A stretch of 64,000 nucleotides of DNA from Budorcas taxicolor (GCF_023091745.1 NC_068926.1:51174001-51238000); one strand, 5' to 3'. Positions 40,490-50,600 are shown, counted from the stretch's first letter. Translations and numbers: made by a program. The notes: generated from the sequence alone by a model not told the origin.

Positions 40490-40585
40490 ATCCTAAAGGG
40501 TGGCAAGACCTGCCCACCACCTCACAGCTGGTCAAGATCACAGTCAGGACTTGAACTCAGGCTGCTTTAGTTCAATCTGGTGCAG
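40490..40585 (-). mobile_element. MIR SINE fragment, antisense
   Basis: CACCACCTCACAGCTGGTCA, AGATCACAGTCAGGACTTGA, ACTCAGGCTGCTTTAGTTCA. Confidence 0.65.
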
Positions 40586-41033
40586 TTCCCATACCCAGGC
40601 CCCCCGCCCCCCGCCACCACCTGTCCCTTCACCCGTCTCCAGGGCTAAGGCGTTTTACATGTACGCAGACCCCCCTGGGAATTTGGTCAAGTGTAGGTCC
40701 CGTTTTGGTTGGTCTGGGGTGAAGGATGGGAGGAGCGTCCAGGTTCTGCTCCCGTGTGAGGCTGCTGCTGCTGCTGGTCTGTGGACAATGCTTTGAGTAG
40801 CAAAGACCTAGAGAATGACTTAACTGCCAGCCCAGACACCGTCCTGTGTCACTCATGGAGCATCATTTTGTTCCATATTCATCCCTTGGAGACAATGACT
40901 CAGCCCAGCGTGGGATGAATCCCAATTAGTTTAACCAGAGGTCAAGAAACTGGTTTTCTGTAGAGTAAAATAACAATTCTTTTGGGCTCTGTGGGCTGGA
41001 CTGTTTCTACTGCTACTATCTACCTGTGTAGCA

Positions 41034-42705
41034 TCAATTCAGTCCAGCCACTCAGTCGTGTGCAACTCTTTGTGACCCCATGGACTGCAGCATGCCAGGC
41101 TTCCTTGTTCATCACCAACTGCGGGATCTTGCTCAAACACATGTCCATCAAGCTGTCGATGCCATCCAACCATCCCATTCTCTGTCATCCCCTTCTCCTC
41201 CCGCCTTCAATCTTTCCCAGCATCAGAGTCTTTTCCAATGAGTCAGTTCTTCACATCAGATGGCCAGAGTATTGGAGTTTCAGCTTCAGCATCAGTCCTT
41301 CAAATGAATATTCAGGATTGATTTCCTTTAGGATTGACTGGTTGGATCTCCTTGCTGTCCAAGGGGCTCTCAAGAGTCTTCTCCAACACCACAGTTCAAA
41401 AGCATCAATTCTTCGGCACTCAGGTTTCTTTATGGTCCAACTCTCACATCCATACATGACTACTGGAAAAACCACAGTTTTAACTAGACAGACCTTTGTC
41501 AGCTTAGTAATGTCTCTGCTTTTTAATATGCTGTCTAGGTTGGTCATAGCTTTTCTTCCAAGGAGCAAACGTCTTTTAATTTCATGGCTGCAGTCACCAT
41601 CTGCAGTAATTTTGGATCCCAAGAAAATAAAGTCTGTCACTGTTTCCATTGTTTCCCTATTGGCCATAAAGTGATGGGACCGGATGCCATGATCTTCATT
41701 TTTTGAATGCTGAGTTTTAAGCCAGCTTTTTCACTCTCCTCTTTCACTTTCATCAAGAGGCTCTTTAGTTCCTCTTCATTTTCTGCCAAAGTGTGGTGTT
41801 ATCTGCATATCTGAGGTTATTGATATTTCTCCTGGCAATCTTTATTCCCACTCGTACTTCATCCATCCTGGCGTTTCGTATGATGTACTCTGCATTTAAG
41901 TTAAATAAGCAGGGTGACAATAAACAGCCTTGACGTACTCCTTTCCCAATTTGGAACCAGTCTGTTGTTCCAAGTCCAGTTCTAACTGTTGCTTCTTGAC
42001 CTGCATACAGATTTCTCAGGAGGCAGGTCAGGTGGTCTGGTATTTCCATCTCTTGAAGAATTTTCCACAGTTTATTGTGATTCACACAGTCAAAGGCTTT
42101 GGCGTAGTCAATAAAGCAGAAGTAGATGTTTTTCTGGAACCCTCTTTCTTTTTCAATGATTCAACGGATGTCGGCAATTTGATCTCTGGTTCCTCTGCCT
42201 TTTCTAAATCCAGCTTGAACATCTGGGAGTTCTTGGTTCACATACTGTTGAAGCCTCGCTTGGAGAATTTTGAGCATTACTCTGCTAGCATGTGAGATGA
42301 GTGCAATTGTGTGATAGTTTGAACATTCTTCGGCATTGCCTTTCTTTGGGATTGGGATGAAATCAGATCTTTTCCAGTCCTGTGGCCACTGCTGAGTTTT
42401 CCAAATTTGCTGGCATATTCAGTGCAGCACTTTCACAGCATCATCTTTTAGGATTTGAAATAGCTCAACTGAAATTCCATCACCTCCACTAGCTTTGTTC
42501 ATCGTGATGATTCCTAAGGCCCATTTGATTTCGCATTCCAGGATGTCTGGCTTAAGTGATCACACCATCATGGTTATCTGGGTCATTAAGATCTCTTCTG
42601 TATAGCTTTTATGTGTATTCTTGCCACCTCTTCTTAATATCTTCTGCTTCTGTTAGGTTCATACCATTTCTGTCCATTATTGTGCCCATCTTTGCATGAA
42701 ATAAG
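41034..42705 (-). mobile_element. BovB LINE, longest copy (1.67 kb), antisense, with RT remnants
   Basis: Antisense BovB including the 3' region and part of the reverse-transcriptase domain. The minus frame 41765-42085 (106 codons) keeps the RT block GVRQGCLLSPCLFNL, but its catalytic box reads YADN instead of YADD. Frame 41251-41667 (138 codons) keeps the downstream C-terminal region (KSRDITKLTKV, YGCESWTIKK). Stops and shifts separate the pieces, so it is inactive. Confidence 0.97.
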
Positions 42706-42707
42706 AG

Positions 42708-42789
42708 CAAGTCAAGTCTCCCCATAAAGCTCCTACTCAAGTCCCTCTCCCATATCTCATTAGTTAGAGTTGGGTTACATGACCCAACC
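42708..42789 (-). repeat. Inverted partial copy of the 43-kb LTR (left arm)
   Basis: From CAAGTCAAGTCTCCCCATAA to TTACATGACCCAACC. It is the inverted complement of 42972-43054 with roughly 85-90% identity by eye. The arm lies directly after the BovB end, and a T-run (42795-42808) follows. Confidence 0.85.
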
Positions 42790-42884
42790 TACAATTTTTT
42801 TTTTTTTTACTCTTTGTAGCATAAAAGTGACCATATGTTAAAAATATTGGGCATGGTTGTGCACCAATACACTTTTATTATAGA

Positions 42885-43375
42885 AGCAGGCTTGGGGCCA
42901 GATTTTGCCAATGGGCCATAATTTATAGACCCTTTGTCTAAGCCAATCATGGTTCTTATGTCCCTTTGTTGGGTTGGGTCATGTAACCCAACTCTAGCCA
43001 ATGAGATATGTGAGGGGGACTTTAGGAGGGGCTTTATGGGGGGATCTTGACTTGGTCTTATAAAAGAGAAACACAAAAAAGAGCTCACTGGCTCATCTTG
43101 GACTGCCCTTTATCCTATTGAGATGTGATGACTGGGGTCTGGGCAGCCATTTGGGGACCTTGAATGGCATGATCTATATTGAGGATGGCAAAAAAGAGAC
43201 GAGAGGGAAAGAGCTGGGTGCTGATGCTACCACTGAGCTGAATCTACCAACTTAGGGGCTCCTTAACCTCAGAATTTCTTATCATGAAAAGTAGAGATTG
43301 TCTTCATTATTAAAGCTGTTCGAATTGAGATTTTTCTGTTATTTGGTGCCTAAGACATTGCAACTAGTACAGCCT
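42885..43375 (+). mobile_element. MLT1-like MaLR LTR
   Basis: GCCAATGGGCCATAATTTAT, CTCTAGCCAATGAGATATGT, GGGCAGCCATTTGGGGACCT, GAGGATGGCAAAAAAGAGAC, and the terminal GCTGTTCGAATTGAGATTTT plus TGCAACTAGTAC. The internal segment 42972-43054 has an inverted copy upstream. Segment 42994-43153 has a direct copy at 44483. Confidence 0.7.
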
Positions 43376-44094
43376 TTTCCAGGTGCCCCAGGCTTTTGAG
43401 CTGCTTGCTGACTTTCCTCCCGAAGCATCCTCTTCTGTAGGTTCCACAGGCAGTGGCCCATGCCCAGGCCAAAGGGTGCAGTGAAACCTGTACAGAATTG
43501 AAATTCTAGAGTTTTGGCTCCCTGCCCCAAATCAGTGTGTCCGTGGCCAAACCAAGTGGCCTTGTACCTGTAAAAACGAGGACAGCTCCACTGGTCAGAC
43601 AGGTTTGCAGTGAGATCCTAGGAAGATAAATAACAGTAGCTAAGACAGGAGGCAGGGTTCCATCCACAAGTCCTGGTCTCTCCTCAATTCTGCAATTCTG
43701 TGATTCTGCAATTCTGCGTGTTTTCCTCCTGACTATCGAACTCTTGCCTCACTTCTGCACACAGCTCTTGGACGACTGGAAGTTCTTTGGCCCAGGGCCC
43801 AGAAAGCCTGAACTGCCTGGGAGCTGTCATCCCCCCTGGGGCAGCCCTTAGGCAACCTCTTACAGTGTGAGGGTCCCGTCCCCTGACCGGGAGGCAGGGC
43901 AAACTGAGGTGTAACTCACGCTCCAGAGCCCTCTGCAGATCAGGGTTGGGATGGTGCCTCAGTGATAACCTCAGCTTAGCATCCTTCTCACTCTGTCCTC
44001 TTCCCCTTTGGGCCTCCATTGGAGGACCTGAACCCAAATCCTCATCTTAGCATCTGTTTCTGGGGGAAGCCTAGGTAAGCTCCAGCACACACCC
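43376..44094. other. Unclassified non-coding stretch
   Basis: No gene. A 117-codon minus frame (43684-44037) lacks recognisable domains. The words CTGCAATTCTGTGATTCTGC at 43690-43709 form a small local repeat. Confidence 0.4.
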
Positions 44095-44269
44095 TATACC
44101 CATTGCTGCTCTAAGTGCTTTGCACGTATTAACTGATCTCATCCTTCCAAGGACTCTCCCAAGCAGGTACTGTTATCCCATTTTGCAGAAAGAGAAACTG
44201 AGGCCCAGAGAGGTTCAGTAACTTGCCCAGGATCACACAGCTTGTCTCATTCCAGAGTCGACATCTTTC
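44095..44269 (-). mobile_element. MIR SINE, antisense, part 1
   Basis: CTCTAAGTGCTTTGCACGTA, CCCATTTTGCAGAAAGAGAA, ACTGAGGCCCAGAGAGGTTC, CCAGGATCACACAGCTTGTC. Interrupted by a CHR SINE. Confidence 0.88.
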
Positions 44270-44394
44270 TTTAAAAAAAAATATTTTGGCCATGCTGCAT
44301 GGCATGTAGGATCTTAGTTCCCCAACCAAAGACTGAACCTGCCCCCTGCATTGGGAGCATGGAGTCTTAACCACTGGCCCACGAGGGAAGTCTG
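44270..44394 (-). mobile_element. CHR-type tRNA SINE, antisense, nested in MIR
   Basis: TTTAAAAAAAAATATTTTGG, GGATCTTAGTTCCCCAACCA, TGGAGTCTTAACCACTGGCC, CACGAGGGAAGTCT. Confidence 0.93.
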
Positions 44395-44430
44395 CAGAGT
44401 CTGCGCCTTAGCCATTGCATTATACTATGC
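44395..44430 (-). mobile_element. MIR SINE, antisense, part 2
   Basis: GAGTCTGCGCCTTAGCCATT and GCATTATACTATG are the antisense MIR 5' end following the CHR insertion. Confidence 0.7.
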
Positions 44431-44482
44431 AATCAAACTCTGGGGCCAAAATCCCAGGTTCAAGCCCTGGCTTTGCACTTTG
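44431..44482 (+). mobile_element. MIR SINE, 5' part, broken by an LTR-derived insert
   Basis: AACTCTGGGGCCAAAATCCC and AGGTTCAAGCCCTGGCTTTG. The expected MIR continuation stops at CACTTTG, where LTR sequence begins. The MIR 3' part resumes after the SINE at 44886. Confidence 0.7.
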
Positions 44483-44644
44483 CTAGCCAATGAAATATGG
44501 AGGGGGACTTCAATAGAGGCTTTCTGGGGTGGGAGGGCTTGACTTGCTCTTTAAAAAGAGAAACACAAAAAAGAGCTGACTGGCTCATCTTAGACTATAC
44601 TTCATCATAGTGGGATGTGATGACTGGATTTGGGCAGCCATTTT
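44483..44644 (+). repeat. Direct partial copy of the 43-kb LTR inserted in a MIR
   Basis: Starts CTAGCCAATGAAATATGGAG and ends at GGGCAGCCATTTT. Matches 42994-43153 at roughly 85% by eye, keeping the unusual AGAGAAACACAAAAAAGAGC segment. It is truncated at both ends relative to an LTR, without LTR termini, so it is a segment copy rather than an insertion of its own. Confidence 0.8.
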
Positions 44645-44663
44645 GCCCTCTTTGAACCTTCTG

Positions 44664-44882
44664 CGTGCTAAGTCACCTCAGTCGTGTCTGACTCTTTGTG
44701 ACCCCATGGACTGTATGCCACCAGGCTCCTCTGTCCTTGGGATTCTCCAGGCAAGAATACTGGAGTGGGGTTGCCATTTCCTCCTCCAGGGATCTTCCCA
44801 ATGCAGGGATCGCACCCGTGTCACTTACGTTTCCTGCATTGGCAAGCAGGTTCTTCACCACTTGCACCACCTGGGAAGCCCC
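44664..44882 (-). mobile_element. Bov-tA SINE, antisense
   Basis: GTGCTAAGTCACCTCAGTCG, GACTGTATGCCACCAGGCTC, CCTGCATTGGCAAGCAGGTT, CACCACCTGGGAAGCCCC. Confidence 0.95.
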
Positions 44883-44885
44883 TGT

Positions 44886-44998
44886 GGGCCTTAGTCTTTT
44901 TGTGTATTGAACGGGTTATCATGAGAAATAAGTGATTAATTCTTGTAAAGGACTAAGTACTCAATACTTGTCAACTGGTGTTAGTTATTATTAAGAGA
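44886..44998 (+). mobile_element. MIR SINE, 3' part
   Basis: GGGCCTTAGTCTTTTTGTGT, GAACGGGTTATCATGAGAAA, TTGTCAACTGGTGTTAGTTA, ending TTATTAAGAG. Continuation of the MIR broken at 44482. Confidence 0.65.
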
Positions 44999-45647
44999 GG
45001 GATGTCTTAGAGGTGGCTTTACCCGGCTGGGGAAGCGAGTGGGCGGGGAGCCTGGGGACCCCTGGGTGACCCCTGGGGGAGGAGGAGAGAGAGGTAACCA
45101 GCTGAGCCCCAGCTCACTCAGTGCCAGGAGAGGCAGGATGGGGCCCACGCAGAGAGAGGGCAGCCAGCGTGTTGCCATGGCAGCAGGCTCCAGCAGGTTC
45201 CCAGCTGTCCAAGGAGCCCGCGGGGCTTCCACCCACCTCCCTGATGGAGGGCCGCCAGGTGGCTGCGGGGCCTCCGTGCCCATGGGCAGCCTCCTGATTT
45301 ACAGCCGGAGTGTCTTCTGGTTCAAAGCACACAGCACTCAGTTATGACCCATGCGGGCGGCCACGCAGGGAAACGTCAGGGCCACCCCTGAGGCCTGATT
45401 AGCATTAAGAGCCTCCTGCGGTCTGAGGAGGTTGGGGGTAGGGTAATAAGAGTGGGAGGTGGGACGGGCTGCGGCCAGCCCTTTCCCACCAGGAACCTCA
45501 CCCCCTTTCCTACGCCATGTATCTGTCCAGGAGGCTGGAATGGAGGTTTCTAATCTAGCTGTGAGGACCACATGGCTGCCAGGGGCTCTGCTTGGATCAG
45601 TCCCTCCTAGTAGCTCTGAATACTTGCTGCATGCCAAGCGCTGTCTT
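44999..45647. other. GC-rich unclassified stretch
   Basis: G-runs (CCCGGCTGGGGAAGCGAGTG, GGGTGACCCCTGGGGGAGGA) give G-quadruplex potential. CpG is not dense enough for an island. Several frames of 72-102 codons overlap without domains, so no gene is called. It ends in a MIR-like piece at 45610-45647. Confidence 0.4.
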
Positions 45648-45784
45648 TTTTTTTTAACTTCATTTTTATTTTTTGGCCATATTTCGAGGGTTTCAAGATG
45701 TTATTTCCTCAACCAGGGATTGAACCTGTGCCCCCTGCAGTGGAAGCCCAGAGTTTTAAGCACTGGACTGCCAGGGAAACCCCA
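45648..45784 (-). mobile_element. CHR-type tRNA SINE, antisense
   Basis: T-run start, TTTTGGCCATATTTCGAGGG, TCAACCAGGGATTGAACCTG, GCACTGGACTGCCAGGGAAA. Diverged. Confidence 0.9.
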
Positions 45785-46035
45785 AGTGGCGGCTCAAACA
45801 CTTTGGGAACCAGTCCCCGAATCCTCACTGGTCTGTGATGTTGGTCTAGCATTTTTGCTTCTATTTTATATATGGGAAAACTGAGGCACAAAGAGACTAA
45901 GTCACCTGTCCCAGCAAGGCCTCTGCTTTTCCCCAACCCCACCTCATCCCTGTCCTGCTCTATTTCCCTGAACACGGTCCTCAGATAATACCCAGGACAC
46001 ACGAGCAGACATTTGCTGAGCTCCTACTAAATGCA

Positions 46036-46433
46036 TAAAGAAAGCTTAGCGCCAAAGAATTGAGGCTTGTGAACTGTGGTGTTGGAGAAGACTCTTGAGA
46101 GTCCCTTGGACTGCAAGGAGATCAAACCAGTCAATCCTAAAGGAAATCAGCCCTGAATATTCATTGGGAGGACTAACGTTGAAGCTGAAACTCCAATACT
46201 ATGGTCACCTGATATAAAGAGCTGACTCGTTGGAAAATACTCTGATGCTGGGAAAGATTGAAGGCAGGAGGAGAAGGGGATGACAGAGGATGAGATGGTT
46301 GGATGGCATCACCGACTCGATGGACATGAGTTTGGGCAAGCTCCCGGAGTTGGTGATGGACAGGGGGGCCTGAGTGCTGCAGTCCATGGGGTCGCAAAGA
46401 GTCAGACACGACTGAGCGACTGAACTGAGCTGA
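46036..46433 (+). mobile_element. BovB LINE 3' fragment
   Basis: ATAAAGAAAGCTTAGCGCCA, GAACTGTGGTGTTGGAGAAG, ATGAGATGGTTGGATGGCAT, ending GAGCGACTGAACTGAGCTGA. The 306-codon minus frame at 46173-47093 reads antisense through this fragment into flanking DNA and is not a gene. Confidence 0.96.
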
Positions 46434-46985
46434 ATGCAGGCATGGTTCTGGCCGCTGTGGTGAGTGGAGATGAATAAAGGCACAGCTGGGACCCCTAGAA
46501 AGAAGTGAGCAGACAGCCCAGAAATCCCGAGTTCTCTGCCTCCACGGGAATGTCTCGGTTCTGGCCTGGAGGAGAGGAGTCAAGTGTGGCCTGCAAGCTC
46601 TTTTTTCCTCTGAAGGTAGGAACAAAGACAGTCTCACTTGGCAATTATAGAAACTCCGGTCTCCAGCTGACTCTTCTGCCCGATGGGATTTCTTTGAGGG
46701 TAAATATGAAATCAAATCAAACTTCAGCTTCCCTGAAGGGCTGTTCTGTGTCCCCCACCACCTCACTCCCCACTCTAACAAGATCTCCCTCCCACCTGGG
46801 GGATGGGGGACACAGACCCTCAGGGCAGTAGAGGGGAGAGGCTCAGATTCAAGGGAGCCCAGGGGATCCCGGAGCTGGGGCTTGTCCTGCCAGAGGTGAG
46901 AACTCTTGGGGTAGAGGCCCCAGGGGCGCCCCCACCCCGGCATTTCTTTCAACAGTTTTTGCTCCTGCACTGCTGCCAGGCTGTG
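46434..46985. other. Unclassified non-coding stretch
   Basis: No named repeat or gene. Any long frame here begins or ends in the adjacent BovB. Confidence 0.4.
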
Positions 46986-47120
46986 GAATCTGGACGCCTG
47001 CTGCTCATCTCTGAGGCTCAGTCTCCTCATCTGTAAAATGGGGCTGCAACCCTTGTTCTGCTCTGAGAAACCACCCTGTTTTGCAGACCTCATGAAAATA
47101 ACACAGAGAAAGTGCCTTAT
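46986..47120 (+). mobile_element. MIR SINE fragment
   Basis: GAGGCTCAGTCTCCTCATCT, GTAAAATGGGGCTGCAACCC, ACAGAGAAAGTGCCTTATAA. Confidence 0.7.
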
Positions 47121-47206
47121 AAACCGGAACTGTATTGTCGTGACTCATTTCTGTCCCACCTTCCTAACTCACGAGATGTGGAGCCTGGAGCCGTTGGAAA
47201 CTTTCT

Positions 47207-47331
47207 TCTCTCCTTCCTGTCTCTTGTTTTTCCTTCTTTCCTTCCTCCTCTTCTCCCCTCCCCCTCCTTCCCTCCCTCTCACCCCACAACTCCCCTCCTC
47301 CTCTTTTTCCTTCCCTCTCTACACTCCTACT
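47207..47331. repeat. Polypyrimidine (CT-rich) tract
   Basis: About 125 bp of nearly pure C/T on the plus strand (for example CTTCTTTCCTTCCTCCTCTT), with a few purine interruptions. Potential triplex (H-DNA) sequence. Confidence 0.88.
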
Positions 47332-47529
47332 TGAATAGAAAAGACATTCTGAGCTCAGATCATTTTTTTTTCCCCATGGGGAGGTGTGGGGAGTCAGGGG
47401 GTGTTTCCGCTCCCCTCCCCATCATGGGCGGGGGTCCGGGGACCCTGGAAGGTGACAGCTCAGCCACGCAGCGCTGCAGGCGGGCGTGAGGAGGGAACAT
47501 TATTCTCTGTAATGTCACGGTCATCCTCA

Positions 47530-47645
47530 GCACTTTTCATGTTCAAAGTGCTTCCTCGGCGCTAAATAATTAATTCTCACCACACTCCTGTGCGAAGGAA
47601 TAAATAAATGTCACTTGTGCGGGGTGACTAAGCCCACGGGGAATC
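47530..47645 (-). mobile_element. MIR SINE fragment, antisense
   Basis: AAGTGCTTCCTCGGCGCTAA, TTAATTCTCACCACACTCCT, TGTCACTTGTGCGGGGTGAC. Confidence 0.65.
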
Positions 47646-48259
47646 GGGGCTGACAGCTTCAGGCGCCAGCAGAGGGGTTGGCTGGGGACGTGGTTTTCAG
47701 AGCCCATGCTTGGGGCAGTGCTGACTGGGAGCTGGGCCAGCCTGGAGCCTCTGCGGATGGCAGGGTAGGGCCCACATGGGCTTGGAGCACCTCCCTTTTG
47801 TCTGCTCTGGAAGGATTGGGAGCACCCAATGAGATATGGGCCCCAGACTTGCAGTTTTCTCCTGTGCCTCCACCTTCCTGTCTGTGAAATGGGAATCATC
47901 CTGGCCCTCATTTCCCAGACTCACTGGGACCCATGCACATACAGCCCATGTGGAGATTGGCCCCGGGAAGAACTTCCCACATAGAATGTTCTTGTCACCT
48001 CACAGGCCCACTCTGCCTCCAACCCTGCAAGCCCTGGGGTCTCTTCCCAGGCCCTACTTTCCCCAGAACCCCACCATGGTTCCACCTACCCCTCATCTCC
48101 CACCCTTTCCTCTCCCCAGGCTCATCTGCTCTGGCACAAGGGCCCTGGTTCCCCACAGCTGTCTTGGGCACACAGAGCCTGTTCCTGCTGCCGGACTTCC
48201 CCCTGACTATTCCCTTGGCCCACAACATTCTTCCCCAGGGAGTCTGAGGGCTGGCTCCT
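47646..48259. other. Unclassified non-coding stretch, C-rich in part
   Basis: Overlapping frames up to 158 codons (47836-48312) have proline-rich low-complexity translations and no domain. No gene called. A MIR-like word (GTCTGTGAAATGGGAATCAT) is at 47880-47899. Confidence 0.4.
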
Positions 48260-48325
48260 CCCATCATCCAGGTCTTTGTTCCATGTCACCTCCTCAGAGA
48301 AGCCTTCCCTGACTGTCCGTCTAAA
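48260..48325 (+). mobile_element. L2 LINE 3' region, part 1
   Basis: CATGTCACCTCCTCAGAGAA, GCCTTCCCTGACTGTCCGTC is a textbook L2 segment. A CHR SINE then interrupts it. Confidence 0.85.
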
Positions 48326-48340
48326 ATGACCAAATGGATA

Positions 48341-48489
48341 GGGACTTCCCTGATGGTCCAGTGGCTATGACTCCATGTTCCCAATGCAGGGACCTTGGGT
48401 TTGATCCCTGCTCAGGGAACTAGATCCCACATGCCACAACTAAGACCTGGTGCAGCCAAATATATAAAATATTAAAAAAATAAAATAAA
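48341..48489 (+). mobile_element. CHR-type tRNA SINE with target-site duplication, nested in L2
   Basis: GGGACTTCCCTGATGGTCCA, GGGTTTGATCCCTGCTCAGG, GTGCAGCCAAATATATAAAA tail. Flanks AATGACCAAATGGAT (about 48326-48340) and AATGATCAAATGGAT (about 48489-48503) are a 15-bp duplication with one change. Confidence 0.95.
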
Positions 48490-48503
48490 ATGATCAAATG
48501 GAT

Positions 48504-48675
48504 GAGAATATCACTGTTCTTCGCTCACCCCTTGTTTTTCACTATAGCTCGTCTGTCCTTTCTGCTCCAGAGATTGCAAGCTCAGTTAGGGCAGAAACCT
48601 GTCCCCTATGGGGTGACCGCTGTCTCCCCAGTGCCCGGCATACGGTAGGTGCTCAATAGTTCACTCACTGTTGTC
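48504..48675 (+). mobile_element. L2 LINE 3' region, part 2
   Basis: CACTATAGCTCGTCTGTCCT, GCAAGCTCAGTTAGGGCAGA, CATACGGTAGGTGCTCAATA continue the L2. Confidence 0.85.
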
Positions 48676-48679
48676 ATTA

Positions 48680-49030
48680 GCTTTATGACTGACACAGAGT
48701 AGATGTCTGATATGTATTTGTTTTGTTTGCAACTGTATCCCCGATTCCTAGGAAAGTGCCTGGATCCTGGGGCCAGAGGGAGACACCACTGAGTGATGAA
48801 CATGCACGGTCCAGATCCAACATGCTCCAGGGAGCCCAGATGAGACCTAGAAGTCTGAGAGGAGACAGAGACCCCCCCACTCCACCCTGGAGACCCCACT
48901 GGCCCTGCTGATCAGAGAGGAAGAAGGATAGGTACTCAGCAGATACTTGCTTTGTTTGCCATTGTACCTCCAGGGCCAGCGTTTAGTAGGCACTTGGTAT
49001 TTAGGGGATGAATGAATGAGTGATTGGGTG
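48680..49030 (+). mobile_element. Further L2 terminal segments (two partial tails)
   Basis: TATTTGTTTTGTTTGCAACT with GTATCCCCGATTCCTAGGAA (48713-48755), and again CTTTGTTTGCCATTGTACCT with GTAGGCACTTGGTATTTAGG (48950-49005). Two diverged L2 ends in the same orientation. Confidence 0.6.
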
Positions 49031-49777
49031 AAGCGGCTGGATTCTGAAACCTTGGAATCTTCCAGAACAGAAATGCCTGCACCGTGGGGTGAGAGGCTGG
49101 GCCACAGCAGCCGGGCACAGCAGGCCTGCCCATGCCTGGCTGGTTGGGCATTCGGACGCCTCCCTCAAAGGAACATTCCCCGGCCTGGCAGGCGACACTT
49201 GGCTCCAACGTGCTCCACCAGCTCCAAGGTGGCTTGCCCCGGCACCAGGCCCGGCCACCCCAGAGGAGGAGGGGACTGCAGATGGCTGGCCATCTGGACA
49301 CTAGGAGGCTGTCCCGGCAGGCGCCCTCTCCCCTCCTCCCACCAGTCCATGCGGTACATCCTCTTCCTCTCTGCTCAGAATTGCCAGTGGTGGCAGGGGG
49401 TGGGGGGTGCTCCGGGGTGGACCTGTCCCCTCCCAGATTTCTCATCTGGGCCTCCTGGAGTGTGTTGGGTCTGCCTCTGGCCCCCTGACTCTGCATGGAC
49501 TGGACTGTGTAGGGGTCAGGAAGAGTGTGATCAGGGGGACAAGGATCAGGCAGGTGCGCTCTGAGGACGGGGCTGGGGCTGGACCCATCCCTCCTCCTAG
49601 CACCTGCCCTGTGCTGCCCGCTACCTCCCAGCCTGACAGGTGAGGCCAGGCAGCTGACTGTTCCTTCCGACAGTCATCTCAGACCAGAGGGCACTGATAC
49701 CTGCCTCCAGGCCTTACGTAAGGCAGAGATGGAGCCCAGGGTGGGCAGGTTGGGGCCTGAGGCCGGAGAACAGGAGC
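49031..49777. other. GC-rich unclassified stretch
   Basis: Several overlapping frames (up to 186 codons minus at 48936-49496 and 182 plus at 49016-49564) occur on opposite strands, the mark of GC-rich non-coding DNA. No domain is recognisable. A G-run at 49392-49410 may form a quadruplex. Confidence 0.4.
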
Positions 49778-49908
49778 ATGCGTGTGTGCCTGAGTATGCA
49801 TATACATGTCAGGGGCGCATGAAGGGAAGATGAAACGCTGAATACTCCAGTTCACATATTTGTTAGACATTTTTCTGTTTGTGATTGGATTTGTGTGTGT
49901 GTGTGTGT
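49778..49908. repeat. TG-rich region, first part, ending in a (TG)8 run
   Basis: GCATGCGTGTGTGCCTGAGT, then a perfect TG run at 49892-49908, directly adjacent to an antisense Bov-tA. Confidence 0.75.
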
Positions 49909-50109
49909 TAGCCGCTCTGCCGTGTCCAGCTCTTTGCGACCCCGGGGACTGTAGCCCACCAGGTTCCTCTGTCCATGGGGTTCTCCAGGCAGCAATACTG
50001 GAGTGGGTTGCCATTTCCTGCTCCAGAGGATCTTCCCAACTCAGGGACTGGACCCAGGTCTCCTGAATTGGCAGGCAGGTTCTTTACTGTCTGAGCCACC
50101 AGGGAAGCC
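49909..50109 (-). mobile_element. Bov-tA SINE, antisense
   Basis: AGCCGCTCTGCCGTGTCCAG, CTGTAGCCCACCAGGTTCCT, GAATTGGCAGGCAGGTTCTT, GAGCCACCAGGGAAGCCT. Confidence 0.95.
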
Positions 50110-50199
50110 TGATTGTATTTATGATACATGTGCATTTTTAGCTGTGTGAAGATACACACGTGTATTTGGGTATGCCTACATGTGCTGTCCCACTGGTGA

Positions 50200-50271
50200 G
50201 TTGTTGTTCAGTCGCTCAGTTGTGTTCAACTCTGTGTGACCCCATGAACTGCAGCATGCCAGGCTTCCTGT
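50200..50271 (-). mobile_element. Bov-A/BovB fragment, antisense
   Basis: GTTGTTGTTCAGTCGCTCAG, CCATGAACTGCAGCATGCCA. Only about 70 bp. Confidence 0.88.
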
Positions 50272-50299
50272 AGACTTTATTCTTAGGTCTAGGCCCCTG

Positions 50300-50600
50300 T
50301 GGAGGGGTTTGTGGGCAGGGGGACTTCCTGCGCATCTGTGTGTACACACCTGTGGGCTGGTGTATGGCTCAGCATGTGGTTTGTGTGTGTGCGGGGGAAC
50401 AAGCTTGAGCGAGGGGCAGTGTGTCTGGTCTGTCTGCATGTATATGCATGTGTGCATTTATGTGCACACATGCATTCAGTGGTCACACATGTGCAAAAGA
50501 ATAGGATTGTGTATATCTGTGTGCTGTGTATGTGAAGAGATTTATAGATGGGTGCATGTGTGTGTGTGGGTTGTGTGAGCATGTGCATGTATTTGTTATT
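50300..50600. repeat. Degenerate TG/CA-rich tract
   Basis: About 300 bp of interrupted TG/CA runs (TTTGTGTGTGTGCGGGGGAA, ATGTGTGCATTTATGTGCAC, GCATGTGTGTGTGTGGGTTG). Frames read as cysteine/histidine-rich translations, an artefact of composition. Confidence 0.8.

Noticed and set aside
40982..41674. 230-codon plus-strand frame
   Set aside because: It reads antisense through the BovB at 41034-42705.
45000..45340. Possible CpG-island promoter
   Set aside because: GC-rich with G-runs but CpG is sparse, and there is no first-exon-like frame or core promoter arrangement.
46173..47093. 306-codon minus-strand open frame, the longest in the window
   Set aside because: Its C-terminal part is the antisense of a plus-strand BovB fragment (46036-46433) and the rest is unconserved-looking non-coding DNA with a MIR piece. 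No domain is visible.
48936..49564. Overlapping 186- and 182-codon frames on opposite strands
   Set aside because: GC-rich, low-complexity translations on both strands without domains; typical of non-coding GC-rich DNA.
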